Translations under genes and position numbers: made by a program
The notes under the pieces: generated by a model
Databases searched by the model: none
What the model was told of the DNA's origin: nothing
What the model saw: only the letters and a program-made list of their open reading frames with translations
Assembly: GCA_016803235.1 (NCBI GenBank)
Contig: JADCLI010000007.1
Span: 1 to 64,000, forward strand
Source of the DNA: Pimelobacter simplex
Lineage (GTDB): Bacteria > Actinomycetota > Actinomycetes > Propionibacteriales > Nocardioidaceae
DNA: 64,000 nt
Direction of reading: 5' to 3'
Shown: piece by piece, positions 1 to 9,794 of the stretch
How positions within the stretch are numbered: the first letter of the stretch is position 1
Layout of the letters: every line of letters starts with the position of its first letter

Positions 1-74
1 CTGCCAGCCAACCTCAGGCCGGCCACCAAAAACCCTCACAGCGAAGCGAGCGCCACCATGACACTGACCCCGAA

Positions 75-118
75 CCTCGCGCGGCGGCGGACGGGGTGCA
101 CGTCGCCGCCGCGCGAGG
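75..118 (-). terminator. Hairpin terminator candidate after the flavin reductase gene
   Basis: A perfect 15-bp inverted repeat (75-89 pairs with 104-118, 14-nt loop) lies 15 bases beyond the stop of the flavin reductase gene. The stem is nearly all G/C and no T-tract follows on the minus strand, as is common for actinobacterial hairpins. Bases 1-74 show no gene I can support. Confidence 0.6.
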
Positions 119-132
119 CGTTCCAGGGGCGC

Positions 133-633
133 TCAGGCCGAGCGCTCCAGCCGGCCGAAGCCGCTGCGGTGGAAGACGAGCGGGTGTCCGGCACCGGAGT
201 CGACCGCGTGGACCCGGAGCAGGACCATGACGTGGTCGCCGGCCTCGACCTCGCGGTACAGCGAGCAGGAGAACCGCTCGAGGCCCTCGTCGAGGGTGAT
301 CGCACCGGCCTGGTCGACGGTGAGCGGCACGCCGGCGAAGCGGGCGGCGACGGGACCGGAGAGCTGGCGGCAGACGGCGCCGTGGTGGTCGGCGAGCACG
401 GTGACGCCGAATCGGGGAGCGCCGCGCAACGCCGGCCAGGTGCGGGAGCCGGCGGCGAGCGAGATCGAGACGAGGGGCGGGTCGAGGCTGACCGAGGTGA
501 ACGAGCTGGCGGCCAGGCCGACCGGGTGGCCGTCGACCTCCGCGGCGAGCGCGACCACGCCCGTCGGGAAGGACCCGAAGGCGCGGCGCAGCGCGACCGG
601 GTCCAGGTCCTGGTTCGTGGCCAGCAGGGTCAT
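133..633 (-). CDS. Flavin reductase family protein (HpaC/RutF-like, FMN-binding)
   Basis: This 166-residue protein belongs to the flavin reductase-like family, whose members reduce FMN or FAD with NAD(P)H and hand the flavin to a two-component monooxygenase. The N-terminal run FGSFPTGVVALAA, then GLAASSFTSVSLDPPLVSISL and a downstream FGVTVLADHH segment are the usual flavin-binding signatures. I chose the ATG at 633 because the family fold begins soon after it; an in-frame extension to 723 would run into the neighbouring gene's 3' region. No monooxygenase partner lies beside it, so the physiological acceptor is unknown. A palindrome sits just upstream of the start and a strong hairpin just after the stop, so it is probably transcribed alone. 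Confidence 0.85.
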   Translation of the reverse strand: MTLLATNQDLDPVALRRAFGSFPTGVVALAAEVDGHPVGLAASSFTSVSLDPPLVSISLAAGSRTWPALRGAPRFGVTVLADHHGAVCRQLSGPVAARFAGVPLTVDQAGAITLDEGLERFSCSLYREVEAGDHVMVLLRVHAVDSGAGHPLVFHRSGFGRLERSA

Positions 634-645
634 GCCAACAAAGTT

Positions 646-663
646 AACTCGCTTACTCGAGTT
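646..663. promoter_or_regulatory. Perfect 6-6-6 inverted repeat upstream of the flavin reductase
   Basis: The sequence AACTCG-CTTACT-CGAGTT is a perfect inverted repeat lying 13-30 bases before the flavin reductase ATG, a normal place for a repressor operator or the end of a promoter. No regulator gene is adjacent, so the binding protein is unknown. Confidence 0.4.
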
Positions 664-725
664 GGCCGAGCCGGCGCTGCAACGGTTCGGCCGACCTCGT
701 GGCAGGCCGAGCCGATCACTCACGC

Positions 726-1742
726 TCAGGCGGAGCGGACCGCCACGACGTCGGCGAACGCCTCGAGGGCGGCGCGGACCGAGCCCTCGGGCAGGGCCTC
801 GAGCAGCTGCTTGGCCTCCTGGGCCCGGGCGACGACGTAGGCCTGCGCCTGGGCCATGGCGGGGTGCTTGCGGAGCAGGTCCAGTGCCTCGGCGTGCAGC
901 TGGGCGTCGCCGGCGAGGTCGGTGCGCTCGGGGTCGAGCAGCTCGAGCAGGCGCGCATCGGCGGGGTCCGTGGACGCACGGGCCATCAGCACCGGCAGGG
1001 TGGGCACACCCTCCTTGAGGTCGGTGCCGGGCGTCTTGCCCGACTCCTCGCTCTCGGAGGCGATGTCGAGGATGTCGTCGGAGAGCTGGAAGGCCGTGCC
1101 GACGAGCTCGCCGTACGCCGTGAGCGCCTCGACGACGTCGGGCGAGGCGCCCGAGAACATGGCCCCGTAGCGCGCCGAGGTGGCGATGAGGGAGCCGGTC
1201 TTGCCGGCGACGACCTCGAGGTAGTGGGCCAGCGCGTCCTCGTCGGGCCCCGGCTTCACGGTCTCGAGGATCTGGCCCTCGACGAGGCGGGTGAACGTCT
1301 CCGCCTGGATCCGGACGGCGTCCGGGCCCAGCTGGGCGGTCAGCTCCGAGGACTTCGCGAAGAGCCAGTCGCCGGTGAGGATCGCGACCAGGTTGTCGTA
1401 GCGGGCGTTGGCGGAGTCCTCGCCGCGGCGCAGCGCGGCCTCGTCCATGACGTCGTCGTGGTAGAGCGAGCCGACGTGGGTGATCTCCACGACGCAGGCC
1501 GCGGTGAGCACCTCGTCGGCGTCGGGCCGGGGGCCGGCCTCGGCCGCGAGGAGGACCAGCAGCGGCCGGAACCGCTTGCCGCCCGCGGCCAGCAGGTGGC
1601 GTGCCGCCTCGGTGACGTACGGCGCCCGGCTGGAGGCATGCCCGTACAGGGCCTCCTCGACCGTCGCCATCCGCGTCCGCAGGCGGTCGGCGAGAGCGGA
1701 GTCGTCGATCGGCAGCGCAAGCTCGGCCCCAGGTGTGTTCAC
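726..1742 (-). CDS. Long-chain all-trans polyprenyl diphosphate synthase
   Basis: A 338-residue trans-prenyltransferase, the usual length for heptaprenyl- to nonaprenyl-diphosphate synthases. It shows the GGKRFRP substrate-binding motif (residues 54-60), the first Asp-rich motif DDVMD (96-100) and the second, DDILD (222-226), both Mg2+-diphosphate sites. By family it extends farnesyl or geranyl diphosphate with isopentenyl diphosphate to make the menaquinone side chain; product length cannot be read from the sequence. It starts at a GTG that overlaps the nuoN stop (GTGA), so it is probably translated as the last gene of the nuo operon. That links the quinone tail to the quinone-reducing complex. 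Confidence 0.9.
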   Translation of the reverse strand: MNTPGAELALPIDDSALADRLRTRMATVEEALYGHASSRAPYVTEAARHLLAAGGKRFRPLLVLLAAEAGPRPDADEVLTAACVVEITHVGSLYHDDVMDEAALRRGEDSANARYDNLVAILTGDWLFAKSSELTAQLGPDAVRIQAETFTRLVEGQILETVKPGPDEDALAHYLEVVAGKTGSLIATSARYGAMFSGASPDVVEALTAYGELVGTAFQLSDDILDIASESEESGKTPGTDLKEGVPTLPVLMARASTDPADARLLELLDPERTDLAGDAQLHAEALDLLRKHPAMAQAQAYVVARAQEAKQLLEALPEGSVRAALEAFADVVAVRSA

Positions 1743-3340
1743 CTGATGAAGTCTCCCGTACGGGTCACGAGATCGAGAACCGGGCCCGGCACGACGCCCA
1801 TGACCAGGGTCGCGACCAGGCACACCGCGATCGTGCCCGAGGTGAGCAGCGAGGAGCGGGTGACCACGCCGGCGCCGTCCGCGCTGGGCTCGGTGAAGAA
1901 CATCAACCGGATGTGACGCACGTAGAACGTGATCGCGAGGATGCTGCACGCGATCGCCACGAGCACCACCGGCCACGCCCCCGCGGAGAGGGCCGAGGTG
2001 AACACGGCCCACTTGCCGATGAAGCCGGCGGTGAGCGGGATCCCGGCCATGGAGAGCAGGAAGAAGGCGAACGCACCGGCGACCAGCGGGGAGGTGCGGC
2101 CCAGGCCGGCCCAGCGCTCGTACGCCGTCGCCTCGCCGCCCGCGTCGCGCACCAGGGTGACGATGGCGAAGGCGCCGATCATGGCGAAGCCGTAGGTGGT
2201 GAGGTAGAAGAGCACGCCCTCGAGCGAGGTGTACTGGCCCTGCGCGAGCTCGCCGGCACCCTGCACCCCCAGCACGCCGACCAGGATGAAGCCGGTGTGG
2301 GCGACCGAGGAGTAGGCGAGCATCCGCTTCACGTCGTTCTGGACGATGGCGAGCACGGCGCCGAGCACCATCGAGGCGATCGCGATCACCCACAGCATCG
2401 GCTGCCAGCTCCAGCGCTCGCCGCCGAAGGCGACGTAGAGCAGCCGGAGCAGGGCACCGAAGGCGGCGACCTTGGTGCCGGCGGCCATGAACGCCGTCAC
2501 CGCGGTGGGCGCGCCCTGGTAGACGTCCGGGGTCCAGGCCTGGAAGGGCGCGGCACCGACCTTGAACAGCAGGCCGACCGCGAGCAGTCCGATGCCGCCG
2601 AGCAGCAGGCCGTGATTGGCCGAGCCGGCGCGGACCGCCTCGTTGATGCCGGCGAAGGACACCGAGCCGGCGTAGCCGTAGACCAGCGCGGCGCCGTACA
2701 GGAAGAAGCCGGAGGCGAAGGCACCGAGGAGGAAGTACTTCATCGCCGCCTCCTGGCTCAGCAGGCGGCGCCGGCGAGCCAGGCCGCAGAGCAGGTACAG
2801 CGGCAGCGAGAGGATCTCGAGGGCCACGAACATGGTGAGCAGGTCACCGGACGCGGGGAACAGCAGCATGCCGCCGACGGCGAACAGCAGGAGCGGGTAG
2901 ACCTCGGTGTGCTCGAGGCCGCGGGTCGACGCCTCGCGCTCGCTCTCGGTGCCGGGCAGCGCGGCCGCCTGGCCGGTGAAGGCGGAGACGCCTCCCTCGA
3001 GGCGCTGCTCGGCGAAGAGCGCGATGCCGCCGAGGGCGAAGACGAGGAGCAGGCCCCACAGGTAGACGGTCGGACCGTCGACCACCACGCTGCCCATCGC
3101 ACCCACCAGGCCGCGGCCCTCGGCGCCGTCGGCACCGGTGTGCTCGTCGAGGTCCAGGCCGACGAGCACGGTGGCGACGAGCGCGGCGACGACGGTGACC
3201 AGCGACAGGCCGATCTGGGGCAGGCGGCGGGTGCCTCGCGGCAGGAACGCCTCCAGCGCGACGCCGACGCAGGCGCCACCGAGGACGATGAGGAGCGGCA
3301 GCAGCTCGGCGTACTCGAGCTCGGGCTTCACGAACTCCAT
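1739..3340 (-). CDS. nuoN: NADH-quinone oxidoreductase subunit N
   Basis: A 533-residue integral membrane subunit of complex I, one of three antiporter-like proton-pumping subunits. Many transmembrane helices are visible, with the central Proton_antipo_M signature (LGGIGLLAVGLLFKVGAAPF and YQGAPTAVTAFMA) carrying the conserved helix lysine. It starts at an ATG overlapping the nuoM stop by one base (TGATG) and ends overlapping the polyprenyl synthase start. Length and position at the end of the nuo order match other actinobacteria. Confidence 0.97.
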   Translation of the reverse strand: MEFVKPELEYAELLPLLIVLGGACVGVALEAFLPRGTRRLPQIGLSLVTVVAALVATVLVGLDLDEHTGADGAEGRGLVGAMGSVVVDGPTVYLWGLLLVFALGGIALFAEQRLEGGVSAFTGQAAALPGTESEREASTRGLEHTEVYPLLLFAVGGMLLFPASGDLLTMFVALEILSLPLYLLCGLARRRRLLSQEAAMKYFLLGAFASGFFLYGAALVYGYAGSVSFAGINEAVRAGSANHGLLLGGIGLLAVGLLFKVGAAPFQAWTPDVYQGAPTAVTAFMAAGTKVAAFGALLRLLYVAFGGERWSWQPMLWVIAIASMVLGAVLAIVQNDVKRMLAYSSVAHTGFILVGVLGVQGAGELAQGQYTSLEGVLFYLTTYGFAMIGAFAIVTLVRDAGGEATAYERWAGLGRTSPLVAGAFAFFLLSMAGIPLTAGFIGKWAVFTSALSAGAWPVVLVAIACSILAITFYVRHIRLMFFTEPSADGAGVVTRSSLLTSGTIAVCLVATLVMGVVPGPVLDLVTRTGDFIR

Positions 3341-4857
3341 CAGTGGGCCCCCTCACCCTCGTGCTCGGCATGGACGACGGTCGGGGCGTCGTCCTCGACC
3401 CCCACCTGGTGCATGAGGTCGCCCACCATCGGGTTGCTGACGTCGAGCAGCGGCGCCGGGTAGAACCCGAAGAACACCAGCGCGACCATCAGCGGCGCGA
3501 CGGCGGCGATCTCGCGGACGCCGAGGTCCGAGGTGCCCTCGACCTCGGGCGGCGTCGGTCCGGTCATCGTGCGCTGGTACATCCACAGCACGTAGATCGC
3601 GGACAGCACGACCGCGGTGACGGCGATCGCGCCGACCCACCAGCCGTAGTCGAAGGCCGCGACGAAGACCAGGAACTCGCTGACGAACGGCGAGAGGCCG
3701 GGCAGGCCGAGCGTGGCCAGGCCGGCGACCAGCAGCAGGCCGGCCAGGACCGGGGCGACCTTCTCGACGCCGCGCATCTCGCGGATCGAGGCGGTCCCGC
3801 TGCGGTCGTAGAGGTAGCCGGCGACGAGGAAGAGCGCCGCCGTGCCGAGGCCGTGGTTGACCATGTAGAGGATCGCGCCGGTGCCGCCCTGGCTGGTCAT
3901 CGTGAAGACGCCCAGCGTGATCAGGCCGAAGTGGCTCAGCGAGGTGAGACCGATCAGCCGGAAGATGTCGTCCTGGCCGATCGCGACGAACGCGCCGTAC
4001 ACCACCGAGATCAGGGCCAGCGTGATCACCAGCGGCGTCGCCCACTGCGATGCCTCGGGGAAGATCCCCAGGCAGAAGCGCATCATCCCGAAGGTGCCGA
4101 TCTTGTCGAGGATGCAGACGAGCAGCACGCCGGTGCCGGGCGTCGCCTTCTCGGTGGTGTCGGCCAGCCAGGTGTGCAGCGGGAACAGCGGGGCCTTGAT
4201 CGCGAAGGCGATGAAGAAGCCGAAGAACAGCCAGCGGCCGGCCTCGGTGCCGATGTCGAGCCTCTCGAGGTCCGCGAGCAGGTACGACGGCTCGCCCTGC
4301 TGGGCGGAGACCACGTAGAGCCCGATCACCGCGGCGAGCAGGATCAGGCCGCCCGCGAGCTGGAACATCAGGAACTTCAGCGCCGCGGCGCCCCGGCCCG
4401 CACGACCGAAGCCGCCGACCAGGAAGTACGCCGGGATCAGGGTCGCCTCGAAGACGACGTAGAACAAGAACACGTCGGTCGCGCAGAAGACCGCGAGCGA
4501 GAGTCCCTCGAGCGCGAGGGTCCACGCCACGAAGGAGCGGGCGCCGGCCGAGCCCTCGGCGTCGGCCTTGAACCACTCGGCGCCGAGCACCAGCGGGACG
4601 AGCAGCACCGTCAGCAGGACCAGGAGCAGGCCGAGGCCGTCGACGCCGAGGGCGTAGTGCACCCCGAACGCCTCGATCCACTCGTGCTCCTCCGTCAGCT
4701 GACGACCGCCGTCGGCGTCGTACGACGCGGCGACGACCACGCCGACGACCAGCGTCGCCAGCGCGACGCCGAGACCGGCGGTCTTGCTGACCGTGCGGGG
4801 CAGCAGCGCGACGGCGACCGCACCGGCGATCGGCAGCCAGACGAGCAGGGACAGCAT
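3340..4857 (-). CDS. nuoM: NADH-quinone oxidoreductase subunit M
   Basis: A 505-residue antiporter-like membrane subunit of NDH-1. Recognisable family segments include the FYVVFEATLIPAYFLVG helix, the FAIKAPLFPLHTWLADT segment with the essential Glu/Lys region, and GLTSLSHFGLITLG. It forms part of the proton-pumping arm with NuoL and NuoN. A stop/start overlap couples it to nuoN downstream, and it overlaps the nuoL stop by one base upstream. The C-terminal cytoplasmic tail is His- and acid-rich, a common minor variation. Confidence 0.97.
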   Translation of the reverse strand: MLSLLVWLPIAGAVAVALLPRTVSKTAGLGVALATLVVGVVVAASYDADGGRQLTEEHEWIEAFGVHYALGVDGLGLLLVLLTVLLVPLVLGAEWFKADAEGSAGARSFVAWTLALEGLSLAVFCATDVFLFYVVFEATLIPAYFLVGGFGRAGRGAAALKFLMFQLAGGLILLAAVIGLYVVSAQQGEPSYLLADLERLDIGTEAGRWLFFGFFIAFAIKAPLFPLHTWLADTTEKATPGTGVLLVCILDKIGTFGMMRFCLGIFPEASQWATPLVITLALISVVYGAFVAIGQDDIFRLIGLTSLSHFGLITLGVFTMTSQGGTGAILYMVNHGLGTAALFLVAGYLYDRSGTASIREMRGVEKVAPVLAGLLLVAGLATLGLPGLSPFVSEFLVFVAAFDYGWWVGAIAVTAVVLSAIYVLWMYQRTMTGPTPPEVEGTSDLGVREIAAVAPLMVALVFFGFYPAPLLDVSNPMVGDLMHQVGVEDDAPTVVHAEHEGEGAH

Positions 4858-6803
4858 CAGTTCACCACCACCAGGGTCAGGACGAGGAGCAGTGCGCCGC
4901 CGAGGATGCCGAGGGCGTAGGACCGGACGTAGCCGTTCTGGAGCCGCCGGAGCAGCTCACCGCTGCCGGCCAGGACCGTCGTGGCGCCCATGAACAGGCC
5001 GTCGACGAGCGTGCGGTCGCCGTCGGTGAGGGCGCGCACGGTGGCGCGGCCCGGGTTGACGACCAGGCCCTCGTTGATCGCGTCGCCGTAGAGATCGGCG
5101 CGGGCGGCCTTGGTGGCGATCGAGACGTCGGTGGGCGCGGTGCGCGGGACGTCGCGCTGGCCGACCAGGAACCAGGCCAGGGCCACGCCGGCGGCGACCA
5201 CGGCGACCGTGATCAGCGTGATGACGATGACCGGCAGCGGCGGCTCGTGGTGCTCGGCGTGGCCGACCACGGGGCTGAGCCAGTCGACGATCCAGTTGCC
5301 GGCGAGCATCAGGCCGCCGAGGACCGACAGGGCCGCGAGGACGATGAGCGGGATCGTCATCACCTTGGGGCTCTCGTGCGGGTGCACGCCCGGCTCCCAG
5401 CGCTTGGCGGTGAAGAAGGTCATCAGCATCATCCGGGTCATGTAGAAGCCCGTGATGCCGGCGCCGAGGAGGGCGCAGATGCCGACGACCGGGTTCTCGA
5501 CCAGGGCGGTCTCGATGATCTTGTCCTTGGACCAGAAGCCCGCGAAGGGCGGCACCCCGATGATCGCGAGGTAGCCCATCGCGAAGGTCAGGAAGGTGAC
5601 CGGCAGCATCTTCTGCAGTGCGCCGTAGTGGCGCATGTCGACGTCGTCGTCCATCGCGTGCATGACCGAGCCGGCCCCGAGGAACATGTTGGCCTTGAAG
5701 AAGCCGTGGGTCAGCAGGTGGAAGATCGCGAACGCGTAGCCGGCGACGCCGAGGCCGGCGCCGAGCATCATGTAGCCGATCTGGCTCATCGTGGAGCCGG
5801 CCAGGCCCTTCTTGATGTCGTCCTTCGCGCACCCGATGATCGCGCCCCACAGCAGCGTCACCGTCGCCACGATGACCACGGCGGTCTGGGCGGTCGGCGC
5901 GAGCTCGAAGACGAAGTTGGAGCGGGTGATCAGGTAGACGCCGGCCGTGACCATGGTGGCCGCGTGGATCAGTGCCGAGACCGGCGTCGGGCCCTCCATC
6001 GCGTCCAGGAGCCAGGCCTGGAGCGGGACCTGGGCGGACTTGCCGCAGGCGCCGACGAGCAGCAGCACGCCGATCCAGTTGAGCGTGGTCTCGGTCGCGC
6101 CTCCGGCGAGCGCGCTGACGCCGCTGAAGCTGGTGGTGCCGAAGGTGACGATCATCAAGAAGATCGCGAGGCCCATGCCCATGTCGCCGACCCGGTTGAT
6201 GACGAACGCCTTCTTTGCCGCCGCGGCGGCCGAGGGCTTGTGCTGCCAGAACCCGATGAGCAGGTACGACGCGAGGCCGACGCCCTCCCAGCCCAGGAAC
6301 AGGCCCACGTAGTTCTCCGAGAGGATCAGCATGAGCATCGCCGCGACGAACAGGTTCAGGTAGGCGAAGAACCGGCGCCGCCGCGGGTCGTGGGCCATGT
6401 AGCCGATCGAGTACACGTGGATCAGCGAGCCGACGCCGGTGATCAGCAGCAGGAACAGCGCCGCCAGCGGGTCGTAGAGCAGGTCCATGCCGATGCGCAG
6501 CTCGCCCGAGTCGATCCAGTCGTACAGGTGCTGGGAGACCTGGCGGTCACCCTCGTCGCGGCCGAGCAGGTTCACGAACAGCACGAGGCTGATCACGAAG
6601 GACGTCGCGGAGGTCGCCGTACCGAGGAGGTGGCCCCACCTGTCGGTGGAACGGCCGCCGAGCAGCAGCACCGCCGCGCCGAGCAGCGGGAGCGCGATGA
6701 TCAGCCAGAGCAGCGCGAACGGCCCGTCGGCATCGGTCGGGGAGACCACCGGGATGTGGGTGTTCTCGCTGGCCTTGAGGGTCAGCGCGGTGAGTGCGTG
6801 CAT
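4857..6803 (-). CDS. nuoL: NADH-quinone oxidoreductase subunit L
   Basis: A 648-residue subunit, the largest antiporter-like membrane protein of complex I. The N-terminal Proton_antipo_N segment ([13 protein letters not shown], here [27 protein letters not shown]) and the [16 protein letters not shown] motif are clear, followed by the [31 protein letters not shown] core. Its long C-terminal region carries the lateral helix that spans the membrane arm in known structures. It sits 10 bases after the nuoK stop, one of the few gaps in the operon. Confidence 0.97.
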   Translation of the reverse strand: MHALTALTLKASENTHIPVVSPTDADGPFALLWLIIALPLLGAAVLLLGGRSTDRWGHLLGTATSATSFVISLVLFVNLLGRDEGDRQVSQHLYDWIDSGELRIGMDLLYDPLAALFLLLITGVGSLIHVYSIGYMAHDPRRRRFFAYLNLFVAAMLMLILSENYVGLFLGWEGVGLASYLLIGFWQHKPSAAAAAKKAFVINRVGDMGMGLAIFLMIVTFGTTSFSGVSALAGGATETTLNWIGVLLLVGACGKSAQVPLQAWLLDAMEGPTPVSALIHAATMVTAGVYLITRSNFVFELAPTAQTAVVIVATVTLLWGAIIGCAKDDIKKGLAGSTMSQIGYMMLGAGLGVAGYAFAIFHLLTHGFFKANMFLGAGSVMHAMDDDVDMRHYGALQKMLPVTFLTFAMGYLAIIGVPPFAGFWSKDKIIETALVENPVVGICALLGAGITGFYMTRMMLMTFFTAKRWEPGVHPHESPKVMTIPLIVLAALSVLGGLMLAGNWIVDWLSPVVGHAEHHEPPLPVIVITLITVAVVAAGVALAWFLVGQRDVPRTAPTDVSIATKAARADLYGDAINEGLVVNPGRATVRALTDGDRTLVDGLFMGATTVLAGSGELLRRLQNGYVRSYALGILGGALLLVLTLVVVN

Positions 6804-6813
6804 CGTCTCGTCC

Positions 6814-7107
6814 TCAGAACTTCAGCAGGCTCGCGTCGTCGACCGAGGCCGAGCGACGGGTCCGGAAGATGGTCATGATGATCGCGAGCCCGACCACGAC
6901 CTCGGCCGCGGCCACCACCATCACGAAGAAGGCGGCGACCTGTCCGTCGAGGTTGCCGTGCTGGTGGGCGAAGGCGACGAAGGCGAGGTTGCAGGCGTTG
7001 AGCATCAGCTCCACGCACATGAACACGACGATCGCGTTGCGTCGGGTGAGCACGCCGATCGAGCCGATCGTGAAGAGGATGGCGCTGAGCACCACGTATT
7101 CGGTCAC
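6814..7107 (-). CDS. nuoK: NADH-quinone oxidoreductase subunit K
   Basis: A 97-residue, three-helix membrane subunit of NDH-1. The conserved buried glutamate lies in [18 protein letters not shown], as in all NuoK/ND4L proteins. It begins with GTG, overlapping the nuoJ stop (GTGA), which indicates translational coupling. Confidence 0.96.
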   Translation of the reverse strand: MTEYVVLSAILFTIGSIGVLTRRNAIVVFMCVELMLNACNLAFVAFAHQHGNLDGQVAAFFVMVVAAAEVVVGLAIIMTIFRTRRSASVDDASLLKF

Positions 7108-7916
7108 GCCTGGTTCTCCTCACTCGACCCGGTGGCGGCACTCTTGCCCGCCGTCTCCGGCTTCTCCGTGGGATCCACGCCGAGCTGGTCCGTGATCGCC
7201 TCGATGTCCTTGAGCCCGGTCTTCTGCATGGTGCCGCGGGCGGCGAGGACGCGCGAGACCGATGCGGGCGCCGGGCTGCCGTCGGGCAGCAGGGCCGGGG
7301 TGTCGACCGCGTTGTGGCGGGCGTAGACGCCGGGAGGCGGCAGCGGGCCGAGGTGGGCGCCGGTCTCGGCGTACGCCCGGATCCGGTCGGCCGCGATGGA
7401 GGCCTGGGTGCGCTTGGGGGTGAGCCGCTCGCGGTGGGCCAGCACCATCGCGCCGACGGCGGCCGTGATGAGCAGCGCGCTGGTCGCCTCGAAGATGAAC
7501 ACGTAGCGCGAGAACAGCAGGTCGGCCAGCGCCTGGACGTTGCCGCCGGCGTTCGCCTCGTCGAGCCCGACCGCCGTGCCGAAGGTGAGCTGGGTCAGGC
7601 CGACCACCAGCACCACGACGAACGCGAGGCCGGTCAGCCAGGCCAGCGCTCGCTGGCCCTTGATGGTCTCGACGGTGGAGTCGGAGGCGTCGACGCCGAC
7701 CAGCATCAGCACGAACAGGAAGAGCATCAGGATCGCGCCGGTGTAGACGATGATCTGCACGGCGAACAGGAACGGCGCCTCGAGGACGGCGTACAGCACG
7801 GCGAGGCTGATCATCACCACCGCCAGCAGCAGCGCGGCGTGGACGGCCTTGCGCACGAACAGGATGCCGAGCGCGGCGAGCACCATGACCGGCGCGAGGA
7901 CCCAGAAGGCGGTCAC
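7104..7916 (-). CDS. nuoJ: NADH-quinone oxidoreductase subunit J
   Basis: A 270-residue subunit J (ND6-like). The family signature is [22 protein letters not shown] in the third helix, with five predicted helices in the first 170 residues. Residues after about 175 form a long soluble tail rich in Ala/Pro/Thr, longer than in E. coli NuoJ (184 residues); such tails are usual in actinobacteria. The GTG at 7916 overlaps the nuoI stop. Longer in-frame starts would read through nuoI coding sequence and were discarded. Confidence 0.95.
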   Translation of the reverse strand: MTAFWVLAPVMVLAALGILFVRKAVHAALLLAVVMISLAVLYAVLEAPFLFAVQIIVYTGAILMLFLFVLMLVGVDASDSTVETIKGQRALAWLTGLAFVVVLVVGLTQLTFGTAVGLDEANAGGNVQALADLLFSRYVFIFEATSALLITAAVGAMVLAHRERLTPKRTQASIAADRIRAYAETGAHLGPLPPPGVYARHNAVDTPALLPDGSPAPASVSRVLAARGTMQKTGLKDIEAITDQLGVDPTEKPETAGKSAATGSSEENQA

Positions 7917-8497
7917 TGCTCGGCTCCCTTGAACTCGCCCCGGTAGTAGTCGTCGTCGTTGCCGAGGAGCATCGCGTGGGGCGGCTGCTCCATGCCCGGC
8001 AGCAGCGGTGCCAGCAGGTCGGACTTCTCGTAGATGAGGCTGGCCCGGCTGTCGTCGGCGAGCTCGTACTCGTTGGTCATCGTGAGCGCCCGCGTCGGGC
8101 AGGCCTCGATGCACAGGCCGCACAGGATGCAGCGCAGGTAGTTGATCTGGTAGACGCGGCCGTAGCGCTCCCCCGCGGAGTAGCGCCCCGACTGCACCGG
8201 GTTGCCGTCGGCATCGGTCGTCGGCCCGTCGAGGTTCTCGGCGCCCTCGACGTAGATCGCGTCGGCCGGGCAGGCCCAGGCGCACAGCTCGCAGCCGACG
8301 CACTTCTCGAGGCCGTCGGGCCAGCGGTTGAGCTGGTGGCGGCCGTGGAAGCGCGGGGCCGTGGGCAGCTTCTCCTTGGGGTACTGCTCGGTGACGACCT
8401 TGCGGAACATGGTCCGGAAGGTGACCCCGAACCCGGCGACCGGGTCCCAGAGCTGCTCCTTGAGGGACGGTCCTTTATCGCGCGGCTGGTCAGCCAT
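7913..8497 (-). CDS. nuoI: NADH-quinone oxidoreductase subunit I (two [4Fe-4S] clusters)
   Basis: A 194-residue ferredoxin-like subunit in the peripheral arm of complex I. Two classic 8Fe motifs are present: [12 protein letters not shown] and [12 protein letters not shown], the ligands of clusters N6a and N6b that pass electrons to NuoB. The start ATG lies inside the last bases of nuoH (8-base overlap), and the stop overlaps the nuoJ GTG. Confidence 0.97.
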   Translation of the reverse strand: MADQPRDKGPSLKEQLWDPVAGFGVTFRTMFRKVVTEQYPKEKLPTAPRFHGRHQLNRWPDGLEKCVGCELCAWACPADAIYVEGAENLDGPTTDADGNPVQSGRYSAGERYGRVYQINYLRCILCGLCIEACPTRALTMTNEYELADDSRASLIYEKSDLLAPLLPGMEQPPHAMLLGNDDDYYRGEFKGAEQ

Positions 8498-9794
8498 TGC
8501 TCACCCCTGAATCGCGGACGGTCTCGGTTGCCTCGGAGCGGAACACGAGCGGCGCGGCGGCACCGCGCACGGCGCCCCCGGCCGGCATCGGCGGCACCGG
8601 GAATCCCCCGGTGCGCGGCGTGGCGGTCTCGACCTCGGCCTGCTCGTCCTTCTCCGGGACGAGGAAGGTCAGCAGCAGGACGACCAGCACCACGCCGGCG
8701 ATGATCATCCAGAACTGCGGGTTGGAGCCGAAGCCCTCGTCGAAGACGCCCTCGTTGCGGGCGGCGCGCATGGTGGCGACCGCGATGATCCACACCAGCG
8801 AGACGGGGATCAGCCGCTTCCACCCGAACGCCATGAACTGGTCGTAGCGCAGCCGCGGCAGCGACCCGCGCAGCCAGATGAAGACGAAGATGAAGCCGAG
8901 CACCTTGCCGAAGAACCACAGCACCGGCCAGTAGCCCTCGTTGGCGCCGGCCCACACCTCGTCGATCCAGAACGGCGCGTGCCAGCCCCCGAGGAAGAGC
9001 GTCGTCGCCAACGCGGAGACGGTGGCCATGTTGATGTACTCGGCGAGGAAGAACAGCGCGAACTTCAGGCTGGAGTACTCGGTGTGGAAGCCGCCGACGA
9101 GCTCGCCCTCGGCCTCGGGGAGGTCGAAGGGGGCGCGGTTGGTCTCACCGACCATGGCGATCGCGTAGATCACGAACGACGGCAGCAGGATCAGGCCGAA
9201 CCACAGGTCGTCCTGCGCGGCGACGATCTCGCTGGTCGACATCGACCCGGCGTACATGAACACCGCGACCAGGGCGAGACCCATCGCGACCTCGTAGGAG
9301 ATCATCTGGGCGCTCGAGCGCAGGCCGCCGAGCAGGGAGTACGTCGACCCGCTGGACCAGCCGCCGAGGACGATGCCGTAGATGCCGATCGAGGCGATCG
9401 CCATCACGAACAGCACGGCCACCGGCATGTCGGTGAGCTGCAGCGGGGTGTCGTGCCCGAAGAAGCTCACCTCGGGCCCGAACGGGATCACGCTGAAGGT
9501 CACGAACGCCGGCACCACGACGATCACGGGCGCGAGGACGAAGACCACCTTGTCGGCGGCCTTGGGGATGAGGTCCTCCTTGAACGCCAGCTTCACGCCG
9601 TCGGCCAGCGACTGCAGCAGGCCGAAGGGGCCGTGCACGTTGGGGCCGATCCGGTGCTGCATCCGGGCCACGACCCGGCGCTCCCACCAGATGTTGAAGA
9701 GCGTGAGCAGGACCAGGATGACGAAGATCAGGAGGGTCTTGAGCCCGACGACCCACCAGGGATCCCTGCCGAACAGACCGAGCGACTCGTTCAC
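8490..9794 (-). CDS. nuoH: NADH-quinone oxidoreductase subunit H
   Basis: A 434-residue membrane subunit that forms the quinone-binding junction with NuoB and NuoD. The signatures [19 protein letters not shown] near the N-terminus and [25 protein letters not shown] in the middle are diagnostic of NuoH/ND1. The C-terminal 50 residues form a hydrophilic, Pro/Ala-rich tail absent from E. coli. It starts with GTG overlapping the nuoG stop (GTGA). Confidence 0.97.
   Translation of the reverse strand: MNESLGLFGRDPWWVVGLKTLLIFVILVLLTLFNIWWERRVVARMQHRIGPNVHGPFGLLQSLADGVKLAFKEDLIPKAADKVVFVLAPVIVVVPAFVTFSVIPFGPEVSFFGHDTPLQLTDMPVAVLFVMAIASIGIYGIVLGGWSSGSTYSLLGGLRSSAQMISYEVAMGLALVAVFMYAGSMSTSEIVAAQDDLWFGLILLPSFVIYAIAMVGETNRAPFDLPEAEGELVGGFHTEYSSLKFALFFLAEYINMATVSALATTLFLGGWHAPFWIDEVWAGANEGYWPVLWFFGKVLGFIFVFIWLRGSLPRLRYDQFMAFGWKRLIPVSLVWIIAVATMRAARNEGVFDEGFGSNPQFWMIIAGVVLVVLLLTFLVPEKDEQAEVETATPRTGGFPVPPMPAGGAVRGAAAPLVFRSEATETVRDSGVSNG

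Noticed and set aside
3343..6878. Long plus-strand open frames opposite nuoM and nuoL (over 500 codons each)
   Set aside because: They encode Arg/Asp/Glu/Gln-rich sequence without domains and are the antisense image of GC-rich, clearly conserved nuo genes.
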